A DNA stretch of 64,000 nucleotides from CAYNHQ01 sp964397255 (GCA_964397255.1 CAYNHQ010000002.1:310001-374000); one strand, 5' to 3'. Positions 16,851 to 26,625 are shown, counted from the first letter of the stretch. The notes: generated from the letters alone by a model not told the origin. Program-made: numbers and translations.

Positions 16851-19295
16851 ATGATCCCGATTCCGACGAAGCGTCTTTCGGAGAGCTTTTACCTTCATCC
16901 CTGGTTGTGGCTTTTGAGTCTTCTCCTCACGCTCATTCCGAGTCTCTATTGGGCAATGCAACTCCCTCTTCAAAGCGACTTTAAGTATCTCCTTCCCCAG
17001 AACAAACCCAGTGTCATCAACCTCAATCGAATTGTCGGGAAGGTCGGTGGTGTGGGTAGTCTGGTCGTCGCGATCGAATGCGATGACTATCGGGCCACCG
17101 AAAAATTTATTAATGCTTTTGTCGAGCGCCTCAAATCAATGCCCCCCGGGTATGTCCGATATGTCGATTACAATGTCTCCCGAACCAAAGAGTTTTTTAC
17201 CAAGAATAAATATCTTTATATCGATCTCGCCGACCTCCAGTCGATCCATGATCGTTTGGCGAAAAAAATTCGGTTTGAGAAATTGAGGCAAAACCCGTTC
17301 TATATCGCCCTCGATGAAGACCGAGCCGACTTCGATTTGAGCGATATTGAAGCGAAATATAATTCGAAAACCTCCCGTTACAATTACCAGGACGGTTATT
17401 TCTTCAGCGATGATTTGAGACTGGCGGCCGTCACGATTAAACCTTTTGGCTCCTCCACCGGAACCGGTTTTTCCAAAGAACTAATCGCCCAAGTTCAAAA
17501 AGTGATCGATGCGACGAACCCTGCTTCCTTTTATCCTTCGATGAAGGTTTCGTTCGCGGGGAAATTTAAGAAAACACTTGAGGAATACGCCCAGTTGAAA
17601 CTGGATATGCTCGAAACCCTTGGCCTGACTCTTTTTTTGGTCGGATTCGTTATTTATCTCTACTTCCTCCGTTTCCGTTCCGTTTGGATTCTAACTCTCC
17701 CTCTCACATTTGGAGCCGCTTGGACGTTCGCGTTAACCAAATTTCAGATTGGTCACTTAAATTCTCAGACCGCGTTTTTAGGAAGCATCATCGTGGGCAA
17801 CGGCGTCAACTCTGGAATTATTTTGTTCGCGCGCTACCTTGAAGAACGCCGGGCCAATCAAGATATTCGCCATGCGATTTTTACGGCGGTCGACACGACC
17901 TGGCTCGGCACATTTACGGCGGCCATGACGACAAGTGCGGCTTTTGCGGCTCTGGGTCTTTCGGAAATTAAGGGCTTTAGTGAATTCGGATTTATCGGCG
18001 GCGTGGGTATGATGCTCTGCTGGTTCGCCACCTATTTGGCCCTCCCCCCTCTTCTGATCATTACCGACCGGATTAATTCGATTGTGGTGGGGAAAAAGAT
18101 CGTTTCAAAGCAATGGGAACTCTTTCTTCGCCCGGTGGGGAGTTTGGTTTCAACATTCCCAAGATTGGTGACGGGACTCGGCCTTCTCCTCGCCGTTTTA
18201 TCCACCGTCGCATTCGTTCAATTCGTTCCCAATTCACTCGAATACGATTTTTCGAAACTGCGGAACCGCCCACGCACTGCGCCCGTTCCGGGGGGGTCGA
18301 TTTATGATCGTGTAGACGAGATTTTTAAGCAGGAACTTTCGCCGGTCATCATTCTTTTGGATCGGGAGGAACAGGCCGCATGGATTTGCGACGTGGTGAT
18401 GAAAAAAGAGGCTCAACTTCCACCCAGCGATCAAACGATCGACAACTGCAAAACCCTTCAGTCCTATCTTCCGGAAAACCAAGAGGAGAAACTGGTTCTT
18501 CTCAAAAAAATTCGAAAGCTCCTCGCGGACAGCTCCCTCAATTTTGTAAAGCCGAAGTATCGAAAAGAGATCGATGAGTTTCGAGCGAGCGTAAACGTAA
18601 AGAAAATTGAATTTAAAGAATTACCTGAAACGATTAAACGAAATTTCCAAGAGCTAGACGGAAATTTGGGGCGGATCACGTATATCTTTCCCCGACGCGA
18701 TGCCCAGCTAACCAACGGAGAACGCCTGATCCGTTTTGCCGATTCTCTCAGCGTGATTCGATTGCCGGACGGAAGTGAGGCCAATATGTCCGGAGAGGCG
18801 GCGATCTTTGCCGATCTCTTGCGCGCCGTGAAACATGACGGTCCGATCACGACTGTTTTCGCGTTTCTGGTCGTCGCGCTTGTAGTGGTTTTGAATTTTC
18901 GCCGTCGAAACGCAATCATTTATACGTTGGGGGGATTGGTCATAGGCGTTACGTACTTGCTCGGCCTGGAAGCCATTCTTCACATCAAGCTCAACTTTTT
19001 TAATTTTATTGCTCTCCCGGTCACATTCGGGATTGGAGTGGATTACATTTGCAACCTTCTTCAGCGTTATCGTTATGAAGGAAGGGGATCGATTCGAAAG
19101 GTGTTGGTCACCGTGGGTGGGGCGATCGTCCTTTGTTCGCTGACGACATTGATCGGTTATGCGACTCTTCTTACGGCCACGAATCAAGCACTCGCCTCGT
19201 TCGGATGGCTGGGGCTTTTGGGTGAAATGGCCTGTCTTTTCTCCGCAATCGTAGTCATGCCCGCCCTCCTTCACAGCTATGAAAATCACACATAG
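16851..19295 (+). CDS. MMPL/RND-family exporter
   Basis: An 814-residue inner-membrane protein with two RND halves: each has one helix, a large periplasmic loop, then five helices (first block around residues 250-450, second around 650-814). The GxxxDY-like segment GIGVDYICNLLQRYR in the second half is the usual proton-relay region; the matching first-half position reads NGVNSGIILFARYLEE, with Asn instead of Asp. MMPL proteins export lipids, hopanoids or other hydrophobic compounds. No periplasmic adaptor or outer-membrane factor adjoins it. Confidence 0.85.
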   Translation: MIPIPTKRLSESFYLHPWLWLLSLLLTLIPSLYWAMQLPLQSDFKYLLPQNKPSVINLNRIVGKVGGVGSLVVAIECDDYRATEKFINAFVERLKSMPPGYVRYVDYNVSRTKEFFTKNKYLYIDLADLQSIHDRLAKKIRFEKLRQNPFYIALDEDRADFDLSDIEAKYNSKTSRYNYQDGYFFSDDLRLAAVTIKPFGSSTGTGFSKELIAQVQKVIDATNPASFYPSMKVSFAGKFKKTLEEYAQLKLDMLETLGLTLFLVGFVIYLYFLRFRSVWILTLPLTFGAAWTFALTKFQIGHLNSQTAFLGSIIVGNGVNSGIILFARYLEERRANQDIRHAIFTAVDTTWLGTFTAAMTTSAAFAALGLSEIKGFSEFGFIGGVGMMLCWFATYLALPPLLIITDRINSIVVGKKIVSKQWELFLRPVGSLVSTFPRLVTGLGLLLAVLSTVAFVQFVPNSLEYDFSKLRNRPRTAPVPGGSIYDRVDEIFKQELSPVIILLDREEQAAWICDVVMKKEAQLPPSDQTIDNCKTLQSYLPENQEEKLVLLKKIRKLLADSSLNFVKPKYRKEIDEFRASVNVKKIEFKELPETIKRNFQELDGNLGRITYIFPRRDAQLTNGERLIRFADSLSVIRLPDGSEANMSGEAAIFADLLRAVKHDGPITTVFAFLVVALVVVLNFRRRNAIIYTLGGLVIGVTYLLGLEAILHIKLNFFNFIALPVTFGIGVDYICNLLQRYRYEGRGSIRKVLVTVGGAIVLCSLTTLIGYATLLTATNQALASFGWLGLLGEMACLFSAIVVMPALLHSYENHT

Positions 19296-19297
19296 GA

Positions 19298-19326
19298 AAG
19301 GGGTGAGGGTTAATCCTCGCCCCCTT
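19298..19326. terminator. GC-rich hairpin between convergent genes
   Basis: An arm AAGGGGTGAGG (from 19298) pairs with CCTCGCCCCCTT across a GTTAAT loop, with one bulge and one G-T pair. It lies 3 bp after the MMPL stop and 21 bp before the stop of the convergent barrel gene. There is no strong T-run on either side, so it may act as a weak bidirectional terminator or 3-prime stabiliser. Confidence 0.5.
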
Positions 19327-19346
19327 CTCTAAACCTTCAAAGCCGA

Positions 19347-19874
19347 TTAAAGTTTGAAGTAGATCTGAAAGCCGATCGGAAACTGAATGTCGTGGAAAGT
19401 GTTATTGCCCACCGCAAGGTCGTATCGAAACTGTGCGCCGATCGCGACCGTGTTGCTCAGCAAATAATCGATTCCCGGACCGATTCCGAAATCAAAGCAG
19501 TCATCCCCGAACACATGTGTATATCCAATGGCGACTTGAGCATACGGAAGAGTCCTACCGAGTCCCGGCCAATAGGCTTTCACATTTGGAAGGAATCGAA
19601 ATGTGTTGGCTCCCGTCACATGCTCGTATCGAACATCCAGACCGGGGGCCCAGATATCGGTCAAAAAGTAATTCGCTCCAAGTCCCAACGTAACAATCTC
19701 GGTCGAAGCATCTCCGCGAATGATGTTGGGATTTAAATCAAATTTAACCTGAAGATCCCCCTGCCCAACGCTGTAATGCTCGTGGCTGATCAAAGGTGTG
19801 GTCGTTGATGCCCACGCTGGAACAACCACTGAAAGGGCTAACCCTGTTACCCACAAAACATTCTTCCACTTCAT
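19347..19874 (-). CDS. Small outer-membrane beta-barrel protein
   Basis: A 175-residue product with a signal peptide (MKWKN... ending PAWAS) and alternating hydrophobic strands ending in FPIGFQIYFKL, the aromatic C-terminus of outer-membrane barrels. The pattern fits an eight-stranded OmpW/OmpX-like barrel. Start placed at ATG 19874 because AAAGGAG lies ten bases before it; ten extra codons upstream lack signal character. Function unknown. Confidence 0.75.
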   Translation of the reverse strand: MKWKNVLWVTGLALSVVVPAWASTTTPLISHEHYSVGQGDLQVKFDLNPNIIRGDASTEIVTLGLGANYFLTDIWAPGLDVRYEHVTGANTFRFLPNVKAYWPGLGRTLPYAQVAIGYTHVFGDDCFDFGIGPGIDYLLSNTVAIGAQFRYDLAVGNNTFHDIQFPIGFQIYFKL

Positions 19875-19905
19875 TCTCTTTTCTCCTTTCAAGAAAAAAA
19901 CCATC

Positions 19906-20616
19906 TTACCTAAGGTTTTTGGAATAGCGATGTTTCAGGAACTCAATGAAAAGAGGAAGGACAGAAAGCAAAATGATGAGGATGACTACTGTTTCAAAAT
20001 TTCGCTTCACGATGGGAATATTACCGAGACAAAACCCCGCGATGGTCATCGCGAACACCCATCCCATTCCTCCCACCATATTAAATAAAGCAAATCTTCG
20101 ATATGTCATGTTCGCCATCCCGGCCACAAAGGGAGCAAACGTCCGAATGATAGGAATGAAGCGTGCGAGAATAATCGTTTTTCCTCCGTGCTTCTCATAA
20201 AAGTCGTGCGTCCGGCGAAGATGTGACTGTTTGAAGAGAAGGGAATCCTCGCGATGAAAAATTTTTGGGCCGGTTTTTCGGCCTAGGAAATATCCGGTGG
20301 CGTCCCCCGTGATGGCCGCAATCATCAAAAGAAAGTTCAGTCCGACGATATCGAGAATGTCCCGACTCGCCACAAACCCAGCGATAAAAAGTAGGGAATC
20401 TCCTGGAAAGAAAAAGCCAATGAGTAGGCCGGTTTCCGCAAAGATGACGAGAAAAAGGATCGGATAGGCAAGCCATCCCCATGAAATAAGAAGCGCTTCC
20501 AATTGATTAGGGTCAAGAAGTTGAAAGATGCCTCCGATTCCGCCGGTAACCACATCGAGAGTCTGCCCAAACATAAAGATTGAATGAAGAGTAACGACCA
20601 AAAAATGAAAAGACAC
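19906..20616 (-). CDS. DedA family membrane protein
   Basis: A 236-residue DedA/SNARE-associated type protein with the motifs GFFFPGDSLLF, E-T-G-L-L-I-G, and RFIPIIRTFAPFVAGMANM. Family members are needed for envelope homeostasis and several act as polyprenyl-phosphate or phospholipid flippases/scramblases. The GTG at 20616 sits in a short hairpin (ACACC/GGTGT at 20613-20628); the ATG 15 codons in is an alternative start. Confidence 0.9.
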   Translation of the reverse strand: MSFHFLVVTLHSIFMFGQTLDVVTGGIGGIFQLLDPNQLEALLISWGWLAYPILFLVIFAETGLLIGFFFPGDSLLFIAGFVASRDILDIVGLNFLLMIAAITGDATGYFLGRKTGPKIFHREDSLLFKQSHLRRTHDFYEKHGGKTIILARFIPIIRTFAPFVAGMANMTYRRFALFNMVGGMGWVFAMTIAGFCLGNIPIVKRNFETVVILIILLSVLPLFIEFLKHRYSKNLR

Positions 20617-20702
20617 CTAATTTGGTGTTGCTTTCGGTTCCGCAAAATTGTTAGAGTCGCTCAGGAAAGAACTACTTAATTACTTACTCCGAGGAGGCCG
20701 TC

Positions 20703-21155
20703 ATGAGTTCCCCCCACCTTGACGTCGTGAGTTCCAACCCGGTCGCGCTTCCATCCAATGTTGAAAATGAAATTCCGCCCACTTTCCGGAATCTGGTGCG
20801 CGAGCTTCATGAATCCATTCGAGCCAGTGACTTTGAAGCCGTAGTCCGACTGGCCGACTCGTTTCGAAAGGTGTTGCGCCATCGCATGGAAGAGGAAGAC
20901 TCTCCCGACGGTCTACTTTCCAGTGTGGAAAATAGCGAGCCTCGACTGGCGCCGAGAGTTCAGAAATTGCGTGAGCAGAGAAGAAATGTTTTTCGTCTTC
21001 TCGCAAATATTCGCGATGCCGCCACATTCAGCCTGGAAAAAACGAAGCTCCTCATTCCCCTTCTATTCTTGCTCTACCGCCAGTACGAAAGGGAGACTCG
21101 AAGAATGATTGCCGAATATTACTTCTACGATGAGGTAGGTTGTGACGGTGGCTAG
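20703..21155 (+). CDS. Unknown helical protein, possibly degenerate hemerythrin-like
   Basis: A 150-residue, mostly helical, soluble protein with a strong ribosome site (GAGGAGG before the ATG). The layout HRMEEED near residue 60 and YRQYERETRRMIAEYYFYDE near the C-terminus resembles the H-x3-E helices of hemerythrin domains, but most iron-binding His are absent, so metal binding is doubtful. It precedes the kinase-PilZ gene on the same strand by 57 bp. I do not recognise a family with confidence. Confidence 0.55.
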   Translation: MSSPHLDVVSSNPVALPSNVENEIPPTFRNLVRELHESIRASDFEAVVRLADSFRKVLRHRMEEEDSPDGLLSSVENSEPRLAPRVQKLREQRRNVFRLLANIRDAATFSLEKTKLLIPLLFLLYRQYERETRRMIAEYYFYDEVGCDGG

Positions 21156-21212
21156 ATAACTAATTGAAATCGCTAATTAATTCTTGCTAAATTTCGGTTT
21201 CCTTATCCCAGG

Positions 21213-22943
21213 GTGAGCCTATACAATGGATACGTTGTGTCTTTAACCAGTCTTCCAGCCCGGCTCGGGCCTTATTTACTCATACATCGGATCGGCGAAG
21301 GCGGACTGGCGGATGTCTACCTCGCGCTCCATGGGGGAGAGTCCTTCGCGATTAAATGCCTCAAACCCGAGCGAGCCACTTCGGACAGATACGTTGCTGA
21401 CTTCGTTCGCGAAATCAAAATCGCTTCAAGCCTCGAACATCCCAACATTCTAAGCACGATCGATCACGGAAAAACGGATGGCGTCTATTTTTCCGTCATG
21501 AAACTCGTCGTTGGAACCACGCTGAGTCAAATTGTTTTGGATTGGAATGGGGAAGGAAAGCAAATTCCCCTTCCATTTGCCCTTTATATTTTGCGCGAAT
21601 GCCTCAATGCCCTTCGTTACCTTCACCGGAAGACGGTTTTTGAAAACAGCCAGTCCGTGGTGTTTCACGGCGATCTTTCTCCCGACAATATTCTGATCAC
21701 ACAGGATGGGAGAACGTTACTCATGGATTTTGGAAGTGCCGGACAAGTGACCGCCACCGATCCACGCGATCATCACTTGGGGAAAATGTATTATCTGCCC
21801 GCGGATGTGATGGAGAAAAAATCGGTGACGACGCAAACCGACCTCTATTCTCTCGGCGTCATCGCATTTTATTTGTTGTATGGAGTTCATCCTTTTGAAG
21901 GAAAAAATAAATTCGAACTCTATAAAGCGATCCGAAAAGGGGAACTCCCCAGGCTTGATTCCTCTCAAATCGTTCGTTCAAAACTCGACGAAGTGGCGCT
22001 CCGGATTTTTTTCAATAAGGCGCTAAACAAAAACCCCGATCTTCGGTTTCACACGGTAGATGAATTTGAGCAGGCATTTAGCGCCCTTCGCTTCACGGCA
22101 TCGTTTCCAAAAACATTTTCCGAAGTTCACGAGCATTTTAACGAAGCAGCCGCCAAAAGGTTACAAAGCGTTGAAAGCGATTGGTCCGCGAGAATCTCCA
22201 ATCATCGAATGTCTGAGCAAAAGAATTCGATCCCCAAAACCTCGGGTCCGGTGGAGTCTCTTCTGGCTAAAATCGATCAACGAAAACACCCCCGAGTCTC
22301 TGTCGAGGGACAAAAGTTGAATGCGGAAGTCACTGTGACACAGAAAAAATTCAAAGCGAATTTTGCGATTCATGAGATTAGCCAGGGTGGCATGCTCGCA
22401 AAATGTGAAGGGATTAAACCCTCCACCGGCGAAAAATACCCCATTGTAGTTCATCTTGACGATGGTGGTGCTCCCATTCGGGCGGTCGGCCGGATTGTTT
22501 ACACGGTCTCGAAGACGTCCAAGCTTTTCGCCGGATTTCAATTTATCGAGCTCCCTCCATTGGCTGAGAAACGACTCGGTGACTATGTACTTTCAAAAAT
22601 GACGTCTGCAGAAAAACCGTTAGCGGCTCAAGCAGAAGACCCGGCCGAACCCCACATTGATATCTTTTTTTCGAGCGTGGATGAATTTCGTTCGGAGTTT
22701 GAGAAAAATATTCAACATGGAGGCATGTTTGTCCGTTCCACGCGACCGATGGGTGATAACGAAACGGTCGTCCTGCGGATTCAGCTCCCGCAGGGACTTC
22801 GTCGTGTCCTCCTTCGAGGTAAGGTCGTTTATTGTAAGCCTCTCGAAGCCGTATCTCGTTCTGATGAGAAACATGGGGTCGGAATCCAACTCATTGAAAG
22901 TCAGCCAAAGCTGCGTGAGCTCTTTGCGGACATCGTTTCCTGA
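21213..22943 (+). CDS. Ser/Thr protein kinase fused to two PilZ domains
   Basis: 576 residues. Kinase domain about 18-295: glycine loop GEGGLAD (28-34), Lys48, HGDLSPDN (152-159) and DFG (172-174). The usual HRD Arg is Gly, so it is a non-RD kinase, and the APE position reads LPADV. A first PilZ domain (about 357-450) starts with R-x3-R (357-361), while the D/N-x-S-x-x-G motif is EISQGG. A second PilZ-like domain (about 485-565) has NIQHGGMF, as in the deltaproteobacterial PilZ subgroup. This suggests phosphorylation controlled by cyclic di-GMP or by a PilZ protein contact. GTG start; a second in-frame GTG is at 21237. It overlaps the convergent sensor kinase by 43 bp. Confidence 0.85.
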   Translation: MSLYNGYVVSLTSLPARLGPYLLIHRIGEGGLADVYLALHGGESFAIKCLKPERATSDRYVADFVREIKIASSLEHPNILSTIDHGKTDGVYFSVMKLVVGTTLSQIVLDWNGEGKQIPLPFALYILRECLNALRYLHRKTVFENSQSVVFHGDLSPDNILITQDGRTLLMDFGSAGQVTATDPRDHHLGKMYYLPADVMEKKSVTTQTDLYSLGVIAFYLLYGVHPFEGKNKFELYKAIRKGELPRLDSSQIVRSKLDEVALRIFFNKALNKNPDLRFHTVDEFEQAFSALRFTASFPKTFSEVHEHFNEAAAKRLQSVESDWSARISNHRMSEQKNSIPKTSGPVESLLAKIDQRKHPRVSVEGQKLNAEVTVTQKKFKANFAIHEISQGGMLAKCEGIKPSTGEKYPIVVHLDDGGAPIRAVGRIVYTVSKTSKLFAGFQFIELPPLAEKRLGDYVLSKMTSAEKPLAAQAEDPAEPHIDIFFSSVDEFRSEFEKNIQHGGMFVRSTRPMGDNETVVLRIQLPQGLRRVLLRGKVVYCKPLEAVSRSDEKHGVGIQLIESQPKLRELFADIVS

Positions 22944-24289
22944 GCGCCAGGCAGGCTGAATCGAAATATGGTTCCATGTCCCTGTTTTGATTGTGCTTCA
23001 ATCGCCCCACCGTGGGCCTCAATGATTCGGCGTACTGTAGCAAGACCCAGGCCGAGACCGCTCCGTGGATTCGCAGGACCCCGAACGTAAGGTTCGAAAA
23101 TGGCCCCGTCCGGAAGATTCGGGAGACCTGGCCCTGAGTCCTCCACTTCGAACACGATCGTCGATGAATTTTCTTCCATCGCACGAATCACCACATTTCG
23201 GGTCCGTGTTTCTCCCATATAATAGATCGCGTTGTGAACGAGATTGGAAAGAATGGAGAGCAAAAGCCCTCGATTACACTTTACCTGCAATCCCGATTGT
23301 GCATCCAGACGAACGCTCACTTGGTGCCGCTCAGCCAAGCGTGCGGATTCCTGAATGACTTCTTGAAGGACCGCATCCAAATCGGATGTCTCTCCATCTC
23401 GAGGAATGGCTCCTGATCGGGCAAACGCCAAAAGGCCGCGAACAATTTGATCAATCATCCGAAGTTGCCCCCTCCCCTGATGCATAATTTCAGCCAGCTC
23501 CTTATCTTGAGGCGCCTCGGTCGCCACCACATCGAAAGCCATCGCCGCCGCCGCCGTGGGGTTTAGAATGTCATGCGCCATTCGGCTCGCGAAAAGTCCG
23601 AGCTCCTCTGCCTGCCGTTCCAAAAGTTCCGTATAGCGTCGGACCACCTTAAAAATGGTGAAGGCAGCAACAATGGCGAACAAAATGCTCAGGATATCAA
23701 GGGCAACCGATAGGAAGAAAGACTGCTTCCAAATCTTCTCGATCTTTACCGCACGGGTCCGAATCTCGTCCATGTTGACTCGAACCAATAGAACCAAGAA
23801 GGAATCGAGCCGCTCGCAAAGCGGCTTGAAATCGAGATTGTTCAGACGACGCGCATCAAACCCATTCTTTTGCTCCCTTGCTTTGAAGATTTTCTCAGTG
23901 ACCTTAATCAATTGATCAAGCGTCTCGTGTGTCATGGGCCAAAGTTTCTTTTCGGTCGAGGAGGCCGGTTGGGAAAAATACTCTTTTGCGGCATCCAATA
24001 ACCTTTCCTTGGTTTTCGCGATTCCCTCCCTATGTTCGGGAGTCATATTGTCGCCATCGGCGAAGTCATCGACCAAGACTTGGAAATGCCTCACCTCACT
24101 TCGAATTTCCTCGATTTCCATCATCCCCGGTGCCGAATCGGAAAAGATTTCAATGGCGGCATGACGAATTCCTCGAGTCCGATATTCTGAAAGGAGAGTC
24201 GAGAAGAAAAAGCTAATGACGACGGACGCAAATGCAAACACCAGCGTCCGAACGGTGGGATCTTTTTTCCTCCCCATGGCGGGGACCAT
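22901..24289 (-). CDS. Membrane sensor histidine kinase
   Basis: 462 residues. Two membrane helices (one near the N-terminus, VFAFASVVISFFFSTLL, one near residue 210) bracket a mostly helical periplasmic region of about 165 residues. Then HisKA with MAHDILNP, an N-box LVHNAIYYM, G1 EDSGPGLPN and G2 GLGLGLATVRRIIEAHGG. No receiver or regulator gene adjoins it. Start chosen at ATG 24289 (or 24277), because the longer frame runs into the divergent patatin gene without homology. The phospho-His sits in A-H-D rather than the usual S-H-E, as in a subset of kinases. Confidence 0.87.
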   Translation of the reverse strand: MVPAMGRKKDPTVRTLVFAFASVVISFFFSTLLSEYRTRGIRHAAIEIFSDSAPGMMEIEEIRSEVRHFQVLVDDFADGDNMTPEHREGIAKTKERLLDAAKEYFSQPASSTEKKLWPMTHETLDQLIKVTEKIFKAREQKNGFDARRLNNLDFKPLCERLDSFLVLLVRVNMDEIRTRAVKIEKIWKQSFFLSVALDILSILFAIVAAFTIFKVVRRYTELLERQAEELGLFASRMAHDILNPTAAAAMAFDVVATEAPQDKELAEIMHQGRGQLRMIDQIVRGLLAFARSGAIPRDGETSDLDAVLQEVIQESARLAERHQVSVRLDAQSGLQVKCNRGLLLSILSNLVHNAIYYMGETRTRNVVIRAMEENSSTIVFEVEDSGPGLPNLPDGAIFEPYVRGPANPRSGLGLGLATVRRIIEAHGGAIEAQSKQGHGTIFRFSLPGAQETMSAKSSRSFG

Positions 24290-24328
24290 AGGCCCATTTA
24301 TTCCGACACTCAAGGCACTCGAAAATCT

Positions 24329-26590
24329 TTGAAATCGAGCGAGGATCGGCGATTGTTTCCTTTCTTTGTGCCTTCGAGAATAAAGATCACGATTGCTCTC
24401 ATCCTGACTTTGGCTTTTTTTGGCGAAGGAAAGGCTGCCGATGCACCCACCAAAAGGAAGACCATCGGCCTTGCGCTCAGCGGGGGCGGGGCTCGAGGTT
24501 TGGCGCATATCGGCGTCTTACGTGTTCTTGAGGAGTTGAGAATTCCGGTCGACCGAATCGCGGGTACGAGCATGGGATCGGTGGTAGGTGCTCTCTATTC
24601 ATTAGGGTACTCCCCGAATGAAATCGAGGCGCTCTTGGTCAACGAACGTTGGAGCCGCTTGGCGGACGATAAAATCCCCCGCCGCGACCAAGTGTATCGA
24701 AGGAAAATTGATGATCGACGTTATATCGCCGATTTTGAAATGGGATTTCGAAGCGGAAAGTTTCGATTTCCCTCCGGTCTCGTCTCGGGACAGAATTTGA
24801 GTGTTTTCCTTCAATCTCAGTTCCTGCCCATGTATCCCGTGAGTGATTTCTCTAAACTTCCGATTCCCTTTCGCGCTGTCGCCACCGATGCCGAGACGGG
24901 GAATGCTGTGGTTCTCTCATCGGGAAATCTGGCCGACGCTGTCCGGGCAAGCGCGGCAATTCCGGGACTTTTTTCCCCCGTAGAGCTTAACGGCAAACTA
25001 CTGATTGACGGGGCTACGGCTAATAACCTCCCGGTAAATATCGTACGCAATATGGGGGCCGATGTTGTGATCGCGGTGGATATCAGCACCCCGCTTTCAA
25101 AAAAGGAAGAGCTACAGTCTTTCGTCGATGTGACCGATCAATCGAACAACATCTTGATACGCAAGTTCACGCAGCAAGAGTTGGGAAGCGCCGACGTGGC
25201 GATCGTTCCAAATTTAGAGGAGTTTGGAACCATGAGCTATGACGAAGGCGAAGCGATTGTGGCGCGGGGAGAGGAGAAGACAAGAATGCTCGCCTCCGCA
25301 TTAAAATCCCTTTCCATATCCTCCATGAACTATGAGGCCTACCAAAACAGACGAAGGGTTCCCCCAAAACCCCCGCCGAAAATTCGGTCGATTCGAATTG
25401 AGGGGGCAGAGAAAGTCGATCGCCGAATCATCCTGCGCCGAATGGATCTTCACGCGGGCGATCCTTTTGATGCGTCGTTGTTGGAAGCCGATCTTCATCA
25501 AATTTACGGCCTTGGCGATTTTGAACGGGTCGATTACTACCTTGAACCGGTAGGAGACGATGTGGACCTCATCGTCCGCACACGTGAAAAACGTTGGGGA
25601 CCCAACTATCTTCGATATGCCGTCAGCTACGACGGCGAACTGAAGGGCCAAAACGACATTAATTTCCTGGCCAATTTTACAATGACTCGGCTCGACCGAT
25701 TCGGTGCGGAATGGAGAAACGACGTTCAAGTTGGAACCACTCTCCGGTATTTGTCGGAATTTTATCAGCCCATCGGTTATAGCGGCGTCCTCTTTGTCGC
25801 TCCCCGTCTAAACCTGATACGTACGCCGCAGGATGTTTATTCGGGGGTGGATCGGGTCGCTCAGTACAATGTGGACCAATTTACGGGCGAGATGGATTTG
25901 GGGGTCCAGTTCGGGACATTCGGCGAGTTACGCGCTGGAGTGCTCACCGGATATACAAATGCAGATGTGGGAACGGGCGATCCAACGCTTCCTTCCTATG
26001 GAGACCATAACGGTGCTCTTGTCGGCCGATTGACGATCGACCGCCTTGATCAGTCGACGTTTCCTCGCCGCGGTATCCTGTTTTCTACAGATGTTTATTC
26101 GGCGTTTCATTCTCTGGGAAGTGATCAAAGCTACCGTAAACTTTCGGGCCTATGGAGCGGCTTCGAGAGCTGGGGACGCCACACTGGCTTTCTCGCCGCG
26201 GAAGGGGGATCCAGTTTCGGAACCTCACTTCCCGTTTATGACGAATTCATGTTGGGAGGCTTTCGCTCCCTTTCCGGTTTTCGAGAAGAGGAGTTGCGGG
26301 GAGCGCATTTTGGAGTGGGTCGGGCCGGCTATCTCTTTCGACTGAATCGGTCTCCCAATTTCTTCTACGACTCTATTTATCTCGTAACCTGGGGAGAGGT
26401 CGGAAACACCTGGGCCAATGCCTCCGATTTTAAAGATGTCGACCTACATTATACGGGCTCTTTGGGTGTGGGTTTCGATACAAAGCTTGGGCCGGCTTAC
26501 CTTGCATACGGGCAATCAGGCCTGAACCATTTTCAAGTCTATCTTTCCATCGGCCGAACCATCACCCGTCCCAATCGAAAGTTCTTCTAA
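24329..26590 (+). CDS. Patatin-like phospholipase with POTRA and BamA-type barrel (PlpD-like)
   Basis: 753 residues with signal peptide. Patatin domain: oxyanion loop SGGGARGLAHIG, catalytic Ser81 in GTSMG, Asp227 in DGAT. One POTRA domain (about 350-425, beginning RSIRIEGAEKVDRRII) and a C-terminal surface-antigen barrel (about 430-753) ending with an aromatic-rich strand. This is the type Vd autotransporter architecture (PlpD), in which a lipase is exposed or released at the surface. The start codon is uncertain: TTG 24329, or GTG 24368, which gives a cleaner signal peptide. Confidence 0.92.
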   Translation: MKSSEDRRLFPFFVPSRIKITIALILTLAFFGEGKAADAPTKRKTIGLALSGGGARGLAHIGVLRVLEELRIPVDRIAGTSMGSVVGALYSLGYSPNEIEALLVNERWSRLADDKIPRRDQVYRRKIDDRRYIADFEMGFRSGKFRFPSGLVSGQNLSVFLQSQFLPMYPVSDFSKLPIPFRAVATDAETGNAVVLSSGNLADAVRASAAIPGLFSPVELNGKLLIDGATANNLPVNIVRNMGADVVIAVDISTPLSKKEELQSFVDVTDQSNNILIRKFTQQELGSADVAIVPNLEEFGTMSYDEGEAIVARGEEKTRMLASALKSLSISSMNYEAYQNRRRVPPKPPPKIRSIRIEGAEKVDRRIILRRMDLHAGDPFDASLLEADLHQIYGLGDFERVDYYLEPVGDDVDLIVRTREKRWGPNYLRYAVSYDGELKGQNDINFLANFTMTRLDRFGAEWRNDVQVGTTLRYLSEFYQPIGYSGVLFVAPRLNLIRTPQDVYSGVDRVAQYNVDQFTGEMDLGVQFGTFGELRAGVLTGYTNADVGTGDPTLPSYGDHNGALVGRLTIDRLDQSTFPRRGILFSTDVYSAFHSLGSDQSYRKLSGLWSGFESWGRHTGFLAAEGGSSFGTSLPVYDEFMLGGFRSLSGFREEELRGAHFGVGRAGYLFRLNRSPNFFYDSIYLVTWGEVGNTWANASDFKDVDLHYTGSLGVGFDTKLGPAYLAYGQSGLNHFQVYLSIGRTITRPNRKFF

Positions 26591-26601
26591 GTCGGGAAGC
26601 T

Positions 26602-26625
26602 ACCGATCTCGCGAACGAGATCGGT
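26602..26625. promoter_or_regulatory. Perfect 10-bp inverted repeat upstream of the desaturase gene
   Basis: ACCGATCTCG, a CGAA loop, then CGAGATCGGT. The loop plus right flank creates a 9-bp direct repeat TCTCGCGAA (26607-26615 and 26625-26633). It lies 12 bp after the patatin stop and 9-37 bp before the desaturase start. No T-run follows on the plus strand, so an operator or 5-prime leader hairpin is at least as likely as a terminator. Confidence 0.5.

Noticed and set aside
18708..19289. Long minus-strand frame inside the MMPL gene
   Set aside because: Antisense shadow without start signal or homology.
26602..26625. Called as a plain terminator of the patatin gene
   Set aside because: No T-run follows on the plus strand and it abuts the desaturase start; kept as a regulatory candidate.
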